Positions 6,146 through 14,163 of a stretch of DNA of 38,119 nucleotides are shown in pieces. The translations under genes and the position numbers were made by a program. The DNA is from JAGOUY01 sp964562155 (GTDB lineage: Bacteria > Patescibacteriota > Patescibacteriia > 2-12-FULL-60-25), in assembly GCA_964562155.1 (NCBI GenBank), contig CAZLRU010000012.1:1-38119 (forward strand), read 5' to 3'. The notes beneath the pieces were generated by a model. That model was not told the origin of the DNA and made no database searches. It saw only the letters and a program-made list of their open reading frames with translations. The stretch's first letter is position 1, and every line of letters begins with the position of its first letter.

Positions 6146-6907
6146 TCAATCTGACAAGCGTCGACCGGTAATAAGCGTTAATTTGCTAGGTAAAACGGAA
6201 AAATGAAAGGTTGTCCCCTCGTACGCCTGCCCATCCACGAATACGTTAAAGGGTTGATCAGCCATCATGGATCCTTCCGATAAAAACACCTTCGTCTCTG
6301 TCAACTGCTTTTTAGGCCATCCCCACCGCCTCTTTGGTTCAGAAGCCTCGGCCTGAATCACGATCTCCAATTGACCATCCGTAGGATTAACCAAGGCCCC
6401 ATCTTGGCCCGCAGCCGCCAAATTACGAATCGCAATCGCGCCGCGCGTCGATGGACGCAACCGATAGGATTTATCCACCTCAATCCCCGCCACAGTATGA
6501 GGTGCAACGACATCTAAAAGAAACGGCTGTCCATTCACTTGCCCGATATCCAACCGTTCAACCAACCGAGCAGCAATCACATCCACCGCTTTCGCTCCGG
6601 ATGGGATACCAAGCAAGCCTCCGATAAGCGACGGACCCATCGGCAAAAATCCAATCGTCGCCTGAATATCCGGCAAAAGCGGGATAACCACGCGCAACAA
6701 CTGATCAGAACCGACCAAAATCAAATTCTTAGCCCCTCGCTGCGCCACATCGCGCACAACCTGCCTCGCTTCGTTTAAGGCAGACGTACGCGTCGTCATG
6801 CCCTCAATCCCCCGTCTCGCAAGTTCATTCTCTACCTGTTGCAATTCACGTTCGAAACGCCTGTCCGTAAGACATTCATCATAGACATAGGCAAACGAAG
6901 GATTCAT
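6146..6907 (-). CDS. Diacylglycerol/lipid kinase-like protein with degenerate nucleotide motif
   Basis: A 253-residue protein resembling the two-domain YegS/DagK-type lipid kinase fold: an N-terminal alternating segment with NLILVGSDQLLRVVIPLL (about 60-77), IGFLPMGPS and GIPSGAKAVDVIAARL, then a beta-rich C-terminal domain. In active family members the first segment carries GGDGT; here it reads GSDQL, so ATP binding or catalysis may be lost or altered. It lies 42 bp upstream, in transcription order, of tRNA-Leu and just after the bactofilin gene on the same strand. Family call moderate; activity doubtful. Confidence 0.6.
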   Translation of the reverse strand: MNPSFAYVYDECLTDRRFERELQQVENELARRGIEGMTTRTSALNEARQVVRDVAQRGAKNLILVGSDQLLRVVIPLLPDIQATIGFLPMGPSLIGGLLGIPSGAKAVDVIAARLVERLDIGQVNGQPFLLDVVAPHTVAGIEVDKSYRLRPSTRGAIAIRNLAAAGQDGALVNPTDGQLEIVIQAEASEPKRRWGWPKKQLTETKVFLSEGSMMADQPFNVFVDGQAYEGTTFHFSVLPSKLTLITGRRLSD

Positions 6908-6950
6908 AGGTTACGCAACACAAACCCCATACCCCACAACAAACAAACCT

Positions 6951-7355
6951 CTATACCGAAGCATGAGCCATCCCTCGTTCAGACGAAAGAGGTTTTTTCT
7001 GCTCACTCTGCTTCGCGCCAATGGCCAACCGACCCTGTAAACACGCACCGGCCTCTATCGTTAAAATCTGAGCCGTGACATCCCCCGTAAGCTTAGCGGT
7101 AGGCTTGAGCTCAAGACGATTAGTAACCGTAATATTCCCCTGAATAGCTCCGGCCACGGAAGCTTCCCCGGCACGAACCTCGGCTTCAATGACCGCCTCG
7201 GGACCGACCGTTAACGACCCGGCGGTGTTGATGGAGCCTTTAACGCGACCATCAACGACAAGATCCCCTTGGCCTTGAAAATTTCCCTCGAGAGTAACCC
7301 CACGCGCGATGATAGTGGCTTGGTCAGAGGAACCAGATGATTGTTTTTGAAACAT
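6951..7355 (-). CDS. Bactofilin family polymer-forming cytoskeletal protein
   Basis: A 134-residue protein with the right-handed beta-helix pattern of bactofilins (DUF583/polymer-forming cytoskeletal). Short repeats run through residues about 15-115: TIIARGVTLEGNFQGQGDL, VVDGRVKGSI, LTVGPEAVIEAEV, GAIQGNITV and LKPTAKLTGDV. Disordered polar tails sit at both ends, as is typical. Bactofilins self-assemble without nucleotide and often scaffold cell-wall enzymes. It sits between argS and the lipid-kinase-like gene on the same strand. Confidence 0.9.
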   Translation of the reverse strand: MFQKQSSGSSDQATIIARGVTLEGNFQGQGDLVVDGRVKGSINTAGSLTVGPEAVIEAEVRAGEASVAGAIQGNITVTNRLELKPTAKLTGDVTAQILTIEAGACLQGRLAIGAKQSEQKKPLSSERGMAHASV

Positions 7356-7422
7356 AGAAAAATCGCCCCACGTTAGGTGTGAAACAGAAGGTACAAAAAC
7401 GAGACGGACTACGGAGAGTATA

Positions 7423-9189
7423 CTACATTTCCTCTGGAGTCGGAATACCTAATAACTCTAACCCATTCGAAAGCGCGGTTTGCGCGGCTTTCACAAGTGC
7501 AAGACGCTCCTCACGCACCGCCCCCACCGCCGATAAAACAGGGACATCACGATAAAACGCACTCACCTCTTGCGCCATCTCCAAACACCACTGCGCCATC
7601 ACCGATGGTCGAAGCTCTTTAGCGGCTTGAGCAACTTTTTCAGGCAATTGAGCAATTTTCAAAACCAATGTTTTTTGAGCTCTTTCAACAACGGTCACCT
7701 CTTCATCTCCCCCTTCAACAGACGTGCCAGCTTCCGCTTTCTTGATAATCGAATTCAGCCGAGTGATCGCGTACTGACAGTAAGGACCCGTTGCCCCTTC
7801 AAAGGATAAGGCCTGCTCTAAATCGAAGGTAAAGACTTTATCACTATCTTGACGCAACATCCCAAACTTCATCCCTCCCAATGCCAACGCCCATGCCACC
7901 TCTTTCTGCTTTTCAACGGACCAATCCGCATGACGCTCTTGAACTTCGCGCAAGGCAAACGCCTTCACTTCTTCTTCAAACGATTGATACGTAACGATAT
8001 TCCCCTCGCGACTCGACATAGCGCCGCTCTTCAAGGTCACAAACTCATACCCAATAAATTCCGGCACAGGTGTGACACCAATGCGTCGAAGCGTCTCAAA
8101 CAATTGCTTAAAATAAAGCATTTGCCGATTATCCACCAAAATCAACGAACGATGCGCGTCCGGATACTCTTTAAGCTTAAGCTCGGCCAACGCCAAATCC
8201 TTCGTCGCATACAAAGACGTGCCATCAGACTTACGCACCAAGAACACCCCCAATTTCACCTCTTCTAAATCAACGATAATCGCCCCCTGGCTTTCTTTGG
8301 CTACGCCATTGGCTAATAAGTCATCCACAATTTGCTGACCACGATCCACGACCTCCGATTCAAGATATTGCCGATCAAGCTGAAGACCAAGACGGGTAAA
8401 AATAGCGTTCATTTCCGCCAAGCACCAGTCTCGAGTCACGATCCATAAACGCTCCCAGGCCGCATCATGAGATTCAAGCTGCTGCTGAACAAAGGAAACC
8501 TCGTCTTTGGCATCGGGCTGCTCCTCGAGCGCACGACTCGACTGCGTATAGACAGAACCCATATAAGCCGAGGACTGTTCCGCGGCAGAAAAAGAAGCTA
8601 ACAACTGCTCGGCTCGTTCCACAGAAAACGCCTTCACATTCCCCTGTCGCTCCCGCACCAAAAACCATAAACACTTAGCCACATGAGCCCCCACATCTCC
8701 GTGATAGCCCATCGAAACGACTGTGTATCCGCTCGCTTTCAACAACCGATGCAGCGCCACGCCAAAAATCAAATGGCGTAAATGGCCAACATGAATCTCC
8801 TTGTGGGTATTAGGATTCGAACCCTCTAATAAAATCTGTCTCCCTTCTCCAACAGCCACAGATCCAAACACAACTCCTGAAGCACTCACCTCAGTCACCA
8901 CGCGTTTAACAGCAGAAGAAGCCTCGAGCAGCACATTCACATACGGCCCAGCCGCCACAAAGCTCATGTTTTCTACCCTCGACGCTTGCAGCTTCTCTAC
9001 CAGCTCGTTGGCAAGCGCAGCAGGGTTCATTCCCTTCATCTTGGCATACTTGAAACACGCCACCGCAAAATCACCCAACTTAGTATCCGGCGGAACAACA
9101 ACTTCACTCGCATCAACCGTCTCACCCAAAACCTGCGAAACCTGTTTCGCGATTTCACTGGTCCATTGTTGCCACAACGTCTGCATCAT
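7423..9189 (-). CDS. argS: Arginyl-tRNA synthetase
   Basis: A 588-residue class I synthetase that charges tRNA-Arg. The N-terminal additional domain typical of ArgRS spans about 1-85. The HIGH motif is HVGH (133-136) within GSNPNTHKEIHVGHLRH; the KMSKS-equivalent loop is MSSREGN, as expected for ArgRS, which often lacks a canonical KMSKS. The C-terminal helical DALR anticodon-binding domain ends the protein. The start codon lies 4 bp after the tyrS stop, so tyrS-argS are probably co-transcribed. Two consecutive Met codons (9189 and 9186) make the exact start ambiguous by one residue. Confidence 0.96.
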   Translation of the reverse strand: MMQTLWQQWTSEIAKQVSQVLGETVDASEVVVPPDTKLGDFAVACFKYAKMKGMNPAALANELVEKLQASRVENMSFVAAGPYVNVLLEASSAVKRVVTEVSASGVVFGSVAVGEGRQILLEGSNPNTHKEIHVGHLRHLIFGVALHRLLKASGYTVVSMGYHGDVGAHVAKCLWFLVRERQGNVKAFSVERAEQLLASFSAAEQSSAYMGSVYTQSSRALEEQPDAKDEVSFVQQQLESHDAAWERLWIVTRDWCLAEMNAIFTRLGLQLDRQYLESEVVDRGQQIVDDLLANGVAKESQGAIIVDLEEVKLGVFLVRKSDGTSLYATKDLALAELKLKEYPDAHRSLILVDNRQMLYFKQLFETLRRIGVTPVPEFIGYEFVTLKSGAMSSREGNIVTYQSFEEEVKAFALREVQERHADWSVEKQKEVAWALALGGMKFGMLRQDSDKVFTFDLEQALSFEGATGPYCQYAITRLNSIIKKAEAGTSVEGGDEEVTVVERAQKTLVLKIAQLPEKVAQAAKELRPSVMAQWCLEMAQEVSAFYRDVPVLSAVGAVREERLALVKAAQTALSNGLELLGIPTPEEM

Positions 9190-9192
9190 AAA

Positions 9193-10407
9193 TTATTGCT
9201 TGATAACCTTCACAAAATGCCGCTTCCCCTTCTGAACCACAATCCCCTCAAGAGTAGGCTCAATTCTCGCTTGAATATCCGTCACAACTTCATCGTTGAT
9301 TTTGACTCCTCCCTGCTCAATCTGACGACGCGCATCTGCCTTTGATGTCACAAAACCGGCTTCGACGAGTACCTCGATCAACTGTTTAGGCCCATCCACT
9401 AACAACTCAGCTATCTCTTCAGGCTTTTCTCCCTGGCTGTGCACCTTCACAAAGACATCAGCCGCCTCCTTCGCACTCTCTTCCCCCCAAATTCCCTCTA
9501 CAATCTGAGATGCTAATAACTTCTTCCATTGAATTGGATTCTCTCCGTTCTTCAGGGCGACTTTTACATCTGTGACCTCATTCACAGTCTTCTGCGTACA
9601 AATCTCAAACCCAGGAACAATCATCTCGTCTGTCCAACTCATGACTTTCCCATATGCATCCTTAGGATCGTCAGTCAGGGCCAACATATTACCTTCTGAT
9701 TTCCCCATCTTCTTCCCGGTCGGATCAGACAATAAGCGATTAGCCAAGACAAATTTCTCGCGCTGCTTCATGGCTTTGAAGAGCGTGCGTCCGGCCAACA
9801 TGTTGAAGGTTTGATCATTCCCACCAATCTCAATATCGACATCCAAGGCAACGGAATCATACCCCTGCATAAGAGGGTACAAAAACTCATGCAAATGAAT
9901 AGGCTTTCCTTCCTCCATCCGTTTCTCGAACATATCTCGCTCCATCATTTGTTGAACCGTAAAATGCGAAGCGAGCTCAACAACATCGACAAACGACATC
10001 TTTGCCAACCATTCACTGTTAAACCGAAATTCAGCCGCATTTGGTCCATCAAAATCAAGAAGAAACGAGGCTTGCTGTTTATAGAGTTTACAATTTTCAA
10101 GAACTTCCTCGCGGGTTAATTTTTTCCGCGTTGCCGTCTTATCCGTTGGATCGCCGATCATGGCCGTAAAATCGCCGATCAAAAGGATAACTTTATGACC
10201 AAGCTTCTGTAACTCCCGCAATTTTTGCAGGGGAATCATGTGCCCTAAATGAAGCGTTGGACCGGTTGGATCCATACCTAGATAGACCCGCAGCTGTTGC
10301 CCGGAAAGCAAGCGCTCACGTAGCGCGTCACGGGTGGGGTAAACGGTCTCAACCGCATGGGTCAAAAACCACTCAACTTGCTTTGGGTCAACAGAGACAG
10401 AAGGCAT
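9193..10407 (-). CDS. tyrS: Tyrosyl-tRNA synthetase
   Basis: A 404-residue class I synthetase. HIGH motif HLGH (53-56) within DPTGPTLHLGHMIPL; KMSKS motif KMGKS (233-237) within GKKMGKSEGN; the GGNDQTFN substrate segment is at about 195-202. A C-terminal S4-like RNA-binding domain covers about 340-404 (VTSKADARRQIEQGGVKIN). Length and motifs match the TyrZ-like branch of TyrRS. It is the first gene of the tyrS-argS pair and is divergent from the gene at 10473, with 65 bp between them. Confidence 0.96.
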   Translation of the reverse strand: MPSVSVDPKQVEWFLTHAVETVYPTRDALRERLLSGQQLRVYLGMDPTGPTLHLGHMIPLQKLRELQKLGHKVILLIGDFTAMIGDPTDKTATRKKLTREEVLENCKLYKQQASFLLDFDGPNAAEFRFNSEWLAKMSFVDVVELASHFTVQQMMERDMFEKRMEEGKPIHLHEFLYPLMQGYDSVALDVDIEIGGNDQTFNMLAGRTLFKAMKQREKFVLANRLLSDPTGKKMGKSEGNMLALTDDPKDAYGKVMSWTDEMIVPGFEICTQKTVNEVTDVKVALKNGENPIQWKKLLASQIVEGIWGEESAKEAADVFVKVHSQGEKPEEIAELLVDGPKQLIEVLVEAGFVTSKADARRQIEQGGVKINDEVVTDIQARIEPTLEGIVVQKGKRHFVKVIKQ

Positions 10408-10472
10408 ACCGCGCCATCTTACGGGACCAGAACACTTCTTTCAATGGCTATTGTTTGATAAGATACGGTTAT

Positions 10473-10961
10473 ATGAGCCACGAAGGACCAAAACCGGAAT
10501 CACCCATCGTCGAACAGTTACGACTAAAAAGTGGGATGTTCTATACAGAACGAGCCGACGGATCCGTCGCGTTTCACGACCAAAGCGGGCAACCCGTAGA
10601 CATGAACAGCCTATCACCGGAACAAACACGCGACCTGGTTTTTGAAGTAAAAGATATCAAAGACAAGACAAAAAAAGCCACAGAACATCTAGACAAAAAA
10701 CGGGGAGAACACGAACAGAAACTAGCTAAAAAAGACGCAATAGCGCGAGAAGAAGCGGAAAGATATCGAGTTACACAAGCTCTTCAGCGAGGGATCGTGA
10801 ACCGTGTAAACAATCCCTCTGCGCACGCAGCTCCCGATAAGCGGACAATCCTCATGGATGGAAGCGATCCATCAACTCGAATCACAGATCAGCAAAAACC
10901 CAACCCAACCCCCTTCGAACAAGCAAAGGGTTGGTTTAAAGGACTCTTTTCTCGAAAATAA
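10473..10961 (+). CDS. Coiled-coil protein of unknown function
   Basis: A 162-residue polar protein. Residues about 50-105 are strongly charged and helical, rich in K, E and D (EVKDIKDKTKKATEHLDKK), and likely form a coiled coil. The C-terminus ends in an aromatic, basic amphipathic segment (GWFKGLFSRK) that could touch the membrane. I chose the ATG at 10473 because an upstream extension to 10257 would overlap the tyrS N-terminus on the opposite strand. No Shine-Dalgarno is visible; TAAGAT at 10459-10464 could be a -10 giving a nearly leaderless transcript. No family recognised. Confidence 0.6.
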   Translation: MSHEGPKPESPIVEQLRLKSGMFYTERADGSVAFHDQSGQPVDMNSLSPEQTRDLVFEVKDIKDKTKKATEHLDKKRGEHEQKLAKKDAIAREEAERYRVTQALQRGIVNRVNNPSAHAAPDKRTILMDGSDPSTRITDQQKPNPTPFEQAKGWFKGLFSRK

Positions 10962-10984
10962 ATCTTTTTTACACAAATGCGAAA

Positions 10985-11008
10985 CACCCCACCGGATCGG
11001 ATGGGGTG
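10985..11008. terminator. Hairpin terminator between convergent transcripts
   Basis: A 7-bp stem CACCCCA/TGGGGTG with a 10-nt loop, placed between the plus-strand gene at 10473 and the minus-strand tRNA at 11032. On the minus strand it is followed by TTT and then mixed sequence. Confidence 0.5.
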
Positions 11009-11031
11009 CGCAGAAGAAGAAAGGACAGCCT

Positions 11032-11106
11032 TGGTGGCCCAGAGGGGACTTGAACCCCCAGCCAACGGATTGGGATCCGCTGCTCTACCAATTGAGCTAA
11101 TGGGCC
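11032..11106 (-). tRNA. tRNA with 6-nt anticodon loop, probably Gly(CCC)
   Basis: Minus strand: acceptor GGCCCAT with TGGGCC (pair 7-66 is a T-C mismatch), D-arm GCTC/GAGC, anticodon stem GCGGA/TCCGT, 5-nt variable loop, T-arm GGGGG-TTCAAGT-CCCCT, discriminator A and encoded CCA (11032-11034). The anticodon loop reads TCCCAA, six bases instead of seven. If base 32 is missing, U33 is kept and the anticodon is CCC (glycine). The discriminator A is unusual for bacterial tRNA-Gly, and other readings cannot be excluded. It may be a real atypical tRNA, a decaying gene or a one-base sequencing deletion. Confidence 0.75.
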
Positions 11107-11107
11107 A

Positions 11108-11211
11108 ACGATCGTGGTGTTTGAGTGCAGCAGTGGGTGTGCACGAACCCTCCTTGTACAGGCTTACATCGTCAGCAGGACGAAAAACCTGGCTTCAGAC
11201 ACCAACGATCG
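11108..11211. other. Intergenic inverted-repeat structure after valS
   Basis: The arms 11108-11120 and 11199-11211 pair over 12 bp with one bulged base (CGATCGT and GGTGT against their complements). Inside are smaller complementary segments (CAGG/CCTG and CGTC/GACG). It fills the gap between the valS stop and the tRNA on the same strand. It matches neither a terminator (no T-run) nor an RNA family I recognise. Confidence 0.4.
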
Positions 11212-11219
11212 CGGGGCAT

Positions 11220-13868
11220 TTAACCCGCGTTCGCTTTCTTTGTCAAGATTTCGGCCTTCTTCTTGGCCTCATCCAGCTTATGCTTCATGTCGTCAACAAC
11301 TTTTACCGGCGCCTTAGCCGTAAACTCCGTGTTCAATAATTTCTGCTCAGTAGAAGCAATGTATTTTTCCAAATCAACCAACTCTTTCTTTGCTTTCTCC
11401 CGTTCCGCCTCTACATCGACAGCTCCCGCCACATTCAAAGCAACGGAAGTCGAACCCGAGGCAACCAACGGCCAATCAGCCGGCAGAGCGTCTATCAACG
11501 TAATCTCAGAAGCATTCGTAAGACGCTTCATCCAAGCTACATTTTCTTCGATCACCGATCGCATATCGGTCGAGCAAACAATCGCAAACTCAACCGCTTT
11601 TGCCGGTTCAATTTTTTGCTCCGCCCGCAACCGACGCATGTCCGTCACCACTAAACGAAACGGTTCAAAACGCGCTCCCACCCCTCCATGCCAAGGAGCG
11701 GTATTCCACACGGGCCATTCAGCCACGATAAGTTTTCCTTCAAAGCCAGCCAAACCCCAGATATACTCTGTCACGAAGGGCACAAATGGATGCCATAACT
11801 TTAAGACCGTTTGCAGAATGTCTCGCAAGATTTCAGATTTATGACCTTGAACTTTGGCAATTTCCAAATACCAATCCGCCAGATCATTCCAGGTAAACTC
11901 ACGCAACTCTTCACCCGCAGCAGAAAATTGATACGTTTCAAGCTTCTTCGTAACAGAACCCGTCACCTCTTGCAGCCGAGACAGAATCCAATGGTCAGCC
12001 ATCGTCAGAGGAACCGTAGACTTCGAAGCAGAAACATCAGAACCAATACTCGTCAAAATAAAGCGCGAAATATTCCAAAGCTTATTCACGAGATTACGCG
12101 CATCATCAACTTTTTCTTGATAAAAACGCGAATCATTCCCTGGGGTCGTCCCAATCATGACACTCCAACGCAACGCATCACACCCATGCGTTTGAATAAT
12201 ATCGAGAGGATCGAGATTATTTCCGGAAGACTTAGAAAACTTTTTGCCGGACTCGTCACGTAAAATACCGTGAATGTAGGCATTCTTAAACGGGATCTGG
12301 TTCAGCGCATACGCGCTCATCAAAATCATGCGCATGAGCCACAGATAGACGATCTCATATCCCATGGTCATCCATTGCGTTGGATGAAAGAACTCTAGAT
12401 CCTTTGTCTTATCCGGCCAGCCTAAGGTAGAAAACGTCCAAGCACCCGAAGAAAACCAGGTATCCAACGTATCCGGATCCTGCTCCCAGTCTGGCCCTGG
12501 TGCCGTCACAGAAGCGACCGACTCCTCACCCTTATACCAAACCGGGATCCGATGACCCCACCAAATCTGACGCGATAAACACCAATCACGTAAGTTCTCA
12601 ATACGATCTAGGTACAGCTTTTGATACCGTTCAGGCAAAATAGAAACACACGCCGCGGGATCGCCCCCTAAGCCCGTTGTCACCGCTTCACGCATCAAAT
12701 CCTTTAAGGTCTTACCCCGACCAGGGATGATTTTATTTACATCTAGCCACCATTGCGTCAGTGGCAAAGGTTCGATCACATCACCAAAGCGATCTGATGT
12801 CCCAACACTTTGGACAATATCTTCCTCTTTCTCCAACAACCCCTCGTTCCGCAACCAAGCAACAAACTTCTCACGAGCCGCCTCCACAGAAAGACCCTGA
12901 TAGTTCTTCCCTGTAGCTTCCGTCATCTTTCCATCGGTTCCAATCACAGAAATAAGCCCGATCGGCGTTCCTTTTGCTTTCTGCTTCTCATACATTTCAA
13001 AATCAATCGGGCTATGCGCGGGCGTTACCCCCAACGCCCCTGTTCCAAAAGCAGGATCAATCCCCTCATCCGCAATGATCGTGATACTAAGCGGAGCTTG
13101 TGCACCAACATCAACCGTAAAGGTTTGGCCGATGTACTGCTGGTACCGCTTGTCCGTTGGGTGTACAGCCACGGCTGAGTCTCCCAGCTTCGTCTCTGGC
13201 CGAGTGGTGGCGATCGTGATCGGAAAATCCTTCGCGTATTTAAACGTATATAATTTGGATGGACGGTCAACGTAAGCCAGCTCATCATCAGAACACGTGG
13301 ACTGCCCTTTCACAGACCAATTCACCACGCGATGACCACGATAGATAAGCCCATCACGATACATGGAGCAAAACAACTCATTAACCGCTCGACTGCGTGC
13401 GTCGTCAAACGTAAAAGCCAAGCGCGACCAATCACAGCTGGTTCCCATTTTTTTCACCTGACCCAAAATCGTTCTCTGGGAATCTTCCGCAAAGGCTCGG
13501 ATTTCTTTTAAAAGGCCTTCACGCCCTAATTCTTGTCGAGGATTCTTCATCCCCTTCTCCATCAAGGTTTTCTCAACCCTTGCCTGCGTCGCGACCGCGG
13601 CATGATCCGTTCCGGGTACAAGCAAGGCTTTCTTTCCACGCATGCGCTCAAACCGCACCATGGTATCCATGAGCGCATTCTCCAACGCATGACCCAAATG
13701 CAACACTCCCGTCACATTCGGTGGCGGCATCATGATCACAAACGGCTCCCCATCCTGATTCCGGTCAGGCAACCGATCGGGATTAAACACCCCAGAAGCC
13801 TCCCAAGCCGCATACATCCCCGCCTCGACCTCAGTTGCGCTATACGCTTTAGGTAAATCTTGAGCCAT
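11220..13868 (-). CDS. valS: Valyl-tRNA synthetase
   Basis: A class I synthetase of 882 residues from the chosen start. PPPNVTG and HLGH (57-60) form the HIGH region; KFSKSSGN near residue 510 is the KMSKS loop; an editing (CP1) domain lies between. The end carries the ValRS C-terminal coiled-coil arm (about 820-882, rich in K and E). The start at 13868 (MAQDLPKAYSATEVE) matches where family members begin. An ATG at 13916 with a better AAGG upstream would add 16 odd residues, and an open frame continues to 14069 through a large palindrome, which is unlikely to be coding. Confidence 0.95.
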   Translation of the reverse strand: MAQDLPKAYSATEVEAGMYAAWEASGVFNPDRLPDRNQDGEPFVIMMPPPNVTGVLHLGHALENALMDTMVRFERMRGKKALLVPGTDHAAVATQARVEKTLMEKGMKNPRQELGREGLLKEIRAFAEDSQRTILGQVKKMGTSCDWSRLAFTFDDARSRAVNELFCSMYRDGLIYRGHRVVNWSVKGQSTCSDDELAYVDRPSKLYTFKYAKDFPITIATTRPETKLGDSAVAVHPTDKRYQQYIGQTFTVDVGAQAPLSITIIADEGIDPAFGTGALGVTPAHSPIDFEMYEKQKAKGTPIGLISVIGTDGKMTEATGKNYQGLSVEAAREKFVAWLRNEGLLEKEEDIVQSVGTSDRFGDVIEPLPLTQWWLDVNKIIPGRGKTLKDLMREAVTTGLGGDPAACVSILPERYQKLYLDRIENLRDWCLSRQIWWGHRIPVWYKGEESVASVTAPGPDWEQDPDTLDTWFSSGAWTFSTLGWPDKTKDLEFFHPTQWMTMGYEIVYLWLMRMILMSAYALNQIPFKNAYIHGILRDESGKKFSKSSGNNLDPLDIIQTHGCDALRWSVMIGTTPGNDSRFYQEKVDDARNLVNKLWNISRFILTSIGSDVSASKSTVPLTMADHWILSRLQEVTGSVTKKLETYQFSAAGEELREFTWNDLADWYLEIAKVQGHKSEILRDILQTVLKLWHPFVPFVTEYIWGLAGFEGKLIVAEWPVWNTAPWHGGVGARFEPFRLVVTDMRRLRAEQKIEPAKAVEFAIVCSTDMRSVIEENVAWMKRLTNASEITLIDALPADWPLVASGSTSVALNVAGAVDVEAEREKAKKELVDLEKYIASTEQKLLNTEFTAKAPVKVVDDMKHKLDEAKKKAEILTKKANAG

Positions 13869-13942
13869 AGAATGGTACGAGTTTAAGGCAAAAAACCACG
13901 ATTGCCAAATACCCATCACCTTTTCCCCTATCTCCCTCTCTA

Positions 13943-14067
13943 GGGCTCCACTAGGCACGTCTTTTTTGAGAGTGAGTATGTCCGAAGCTATCAATCTCCA
14001 ATGCGAAGCAAACATAAGAATGCAGCAAGTTACGGAGCGAACAAAAAAAACGTGCCTAGTGGAGCCC
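13943..14067. repeat. 125-bp long-hairpin element upstream of valS
   Basis: Perfect 18-bp inverted repeats (13943-13960 and 14050-14067). Pairing continues through one mismatch into a further 7 pairs (T-run against A-run), giving a stem of about 26 positions around a 73-nt loop. No flanking target-site duplication is seen. It is in the valS leader if transcription starts upstream. It carries no T-box consensus that I can find. It may be a leader hairpin or a small non-autonomous element. Confidence 0.7.
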
Positions 14068-14110
14068 ACCGCCTACCCAATTCACCCGCCCACAAGGCCA
14101 CCAACCCCTA

Positions 14111-14139
14111 TTGACACACAGGCGATAATGGCATAAGTT
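14111..14139 (+). promoter_or_regulatory. Candidate promoter for DHH-like gene
   Basis: A consensus TTGACA (14111-14116), a 17-bp spacer and TAAGTT (14134-14139). The predicted start of transcription is near 14146, about 18 nt before the ATG. Confidence 0.55.
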
Positions 14140-14163
14140 AGCCCATTCCTTGCTACTTCTTTC

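Noticed and set aside
10257..10472. Upstream extension of the coiled-coil gene
   Set aside because: It overlaps the tyrS N-terminus on the other strand and has a low-complexity translation without a start signal.
13869..14069. N-terminal extension of valS
   Set aside because: It would translate the long palindrome and has no counterpart in ValRS proteins.
13869..14160. T-box leader for valS
   Set aside because: No T-box antiterminator consensus or specifier loop could be identified around the hairpin.
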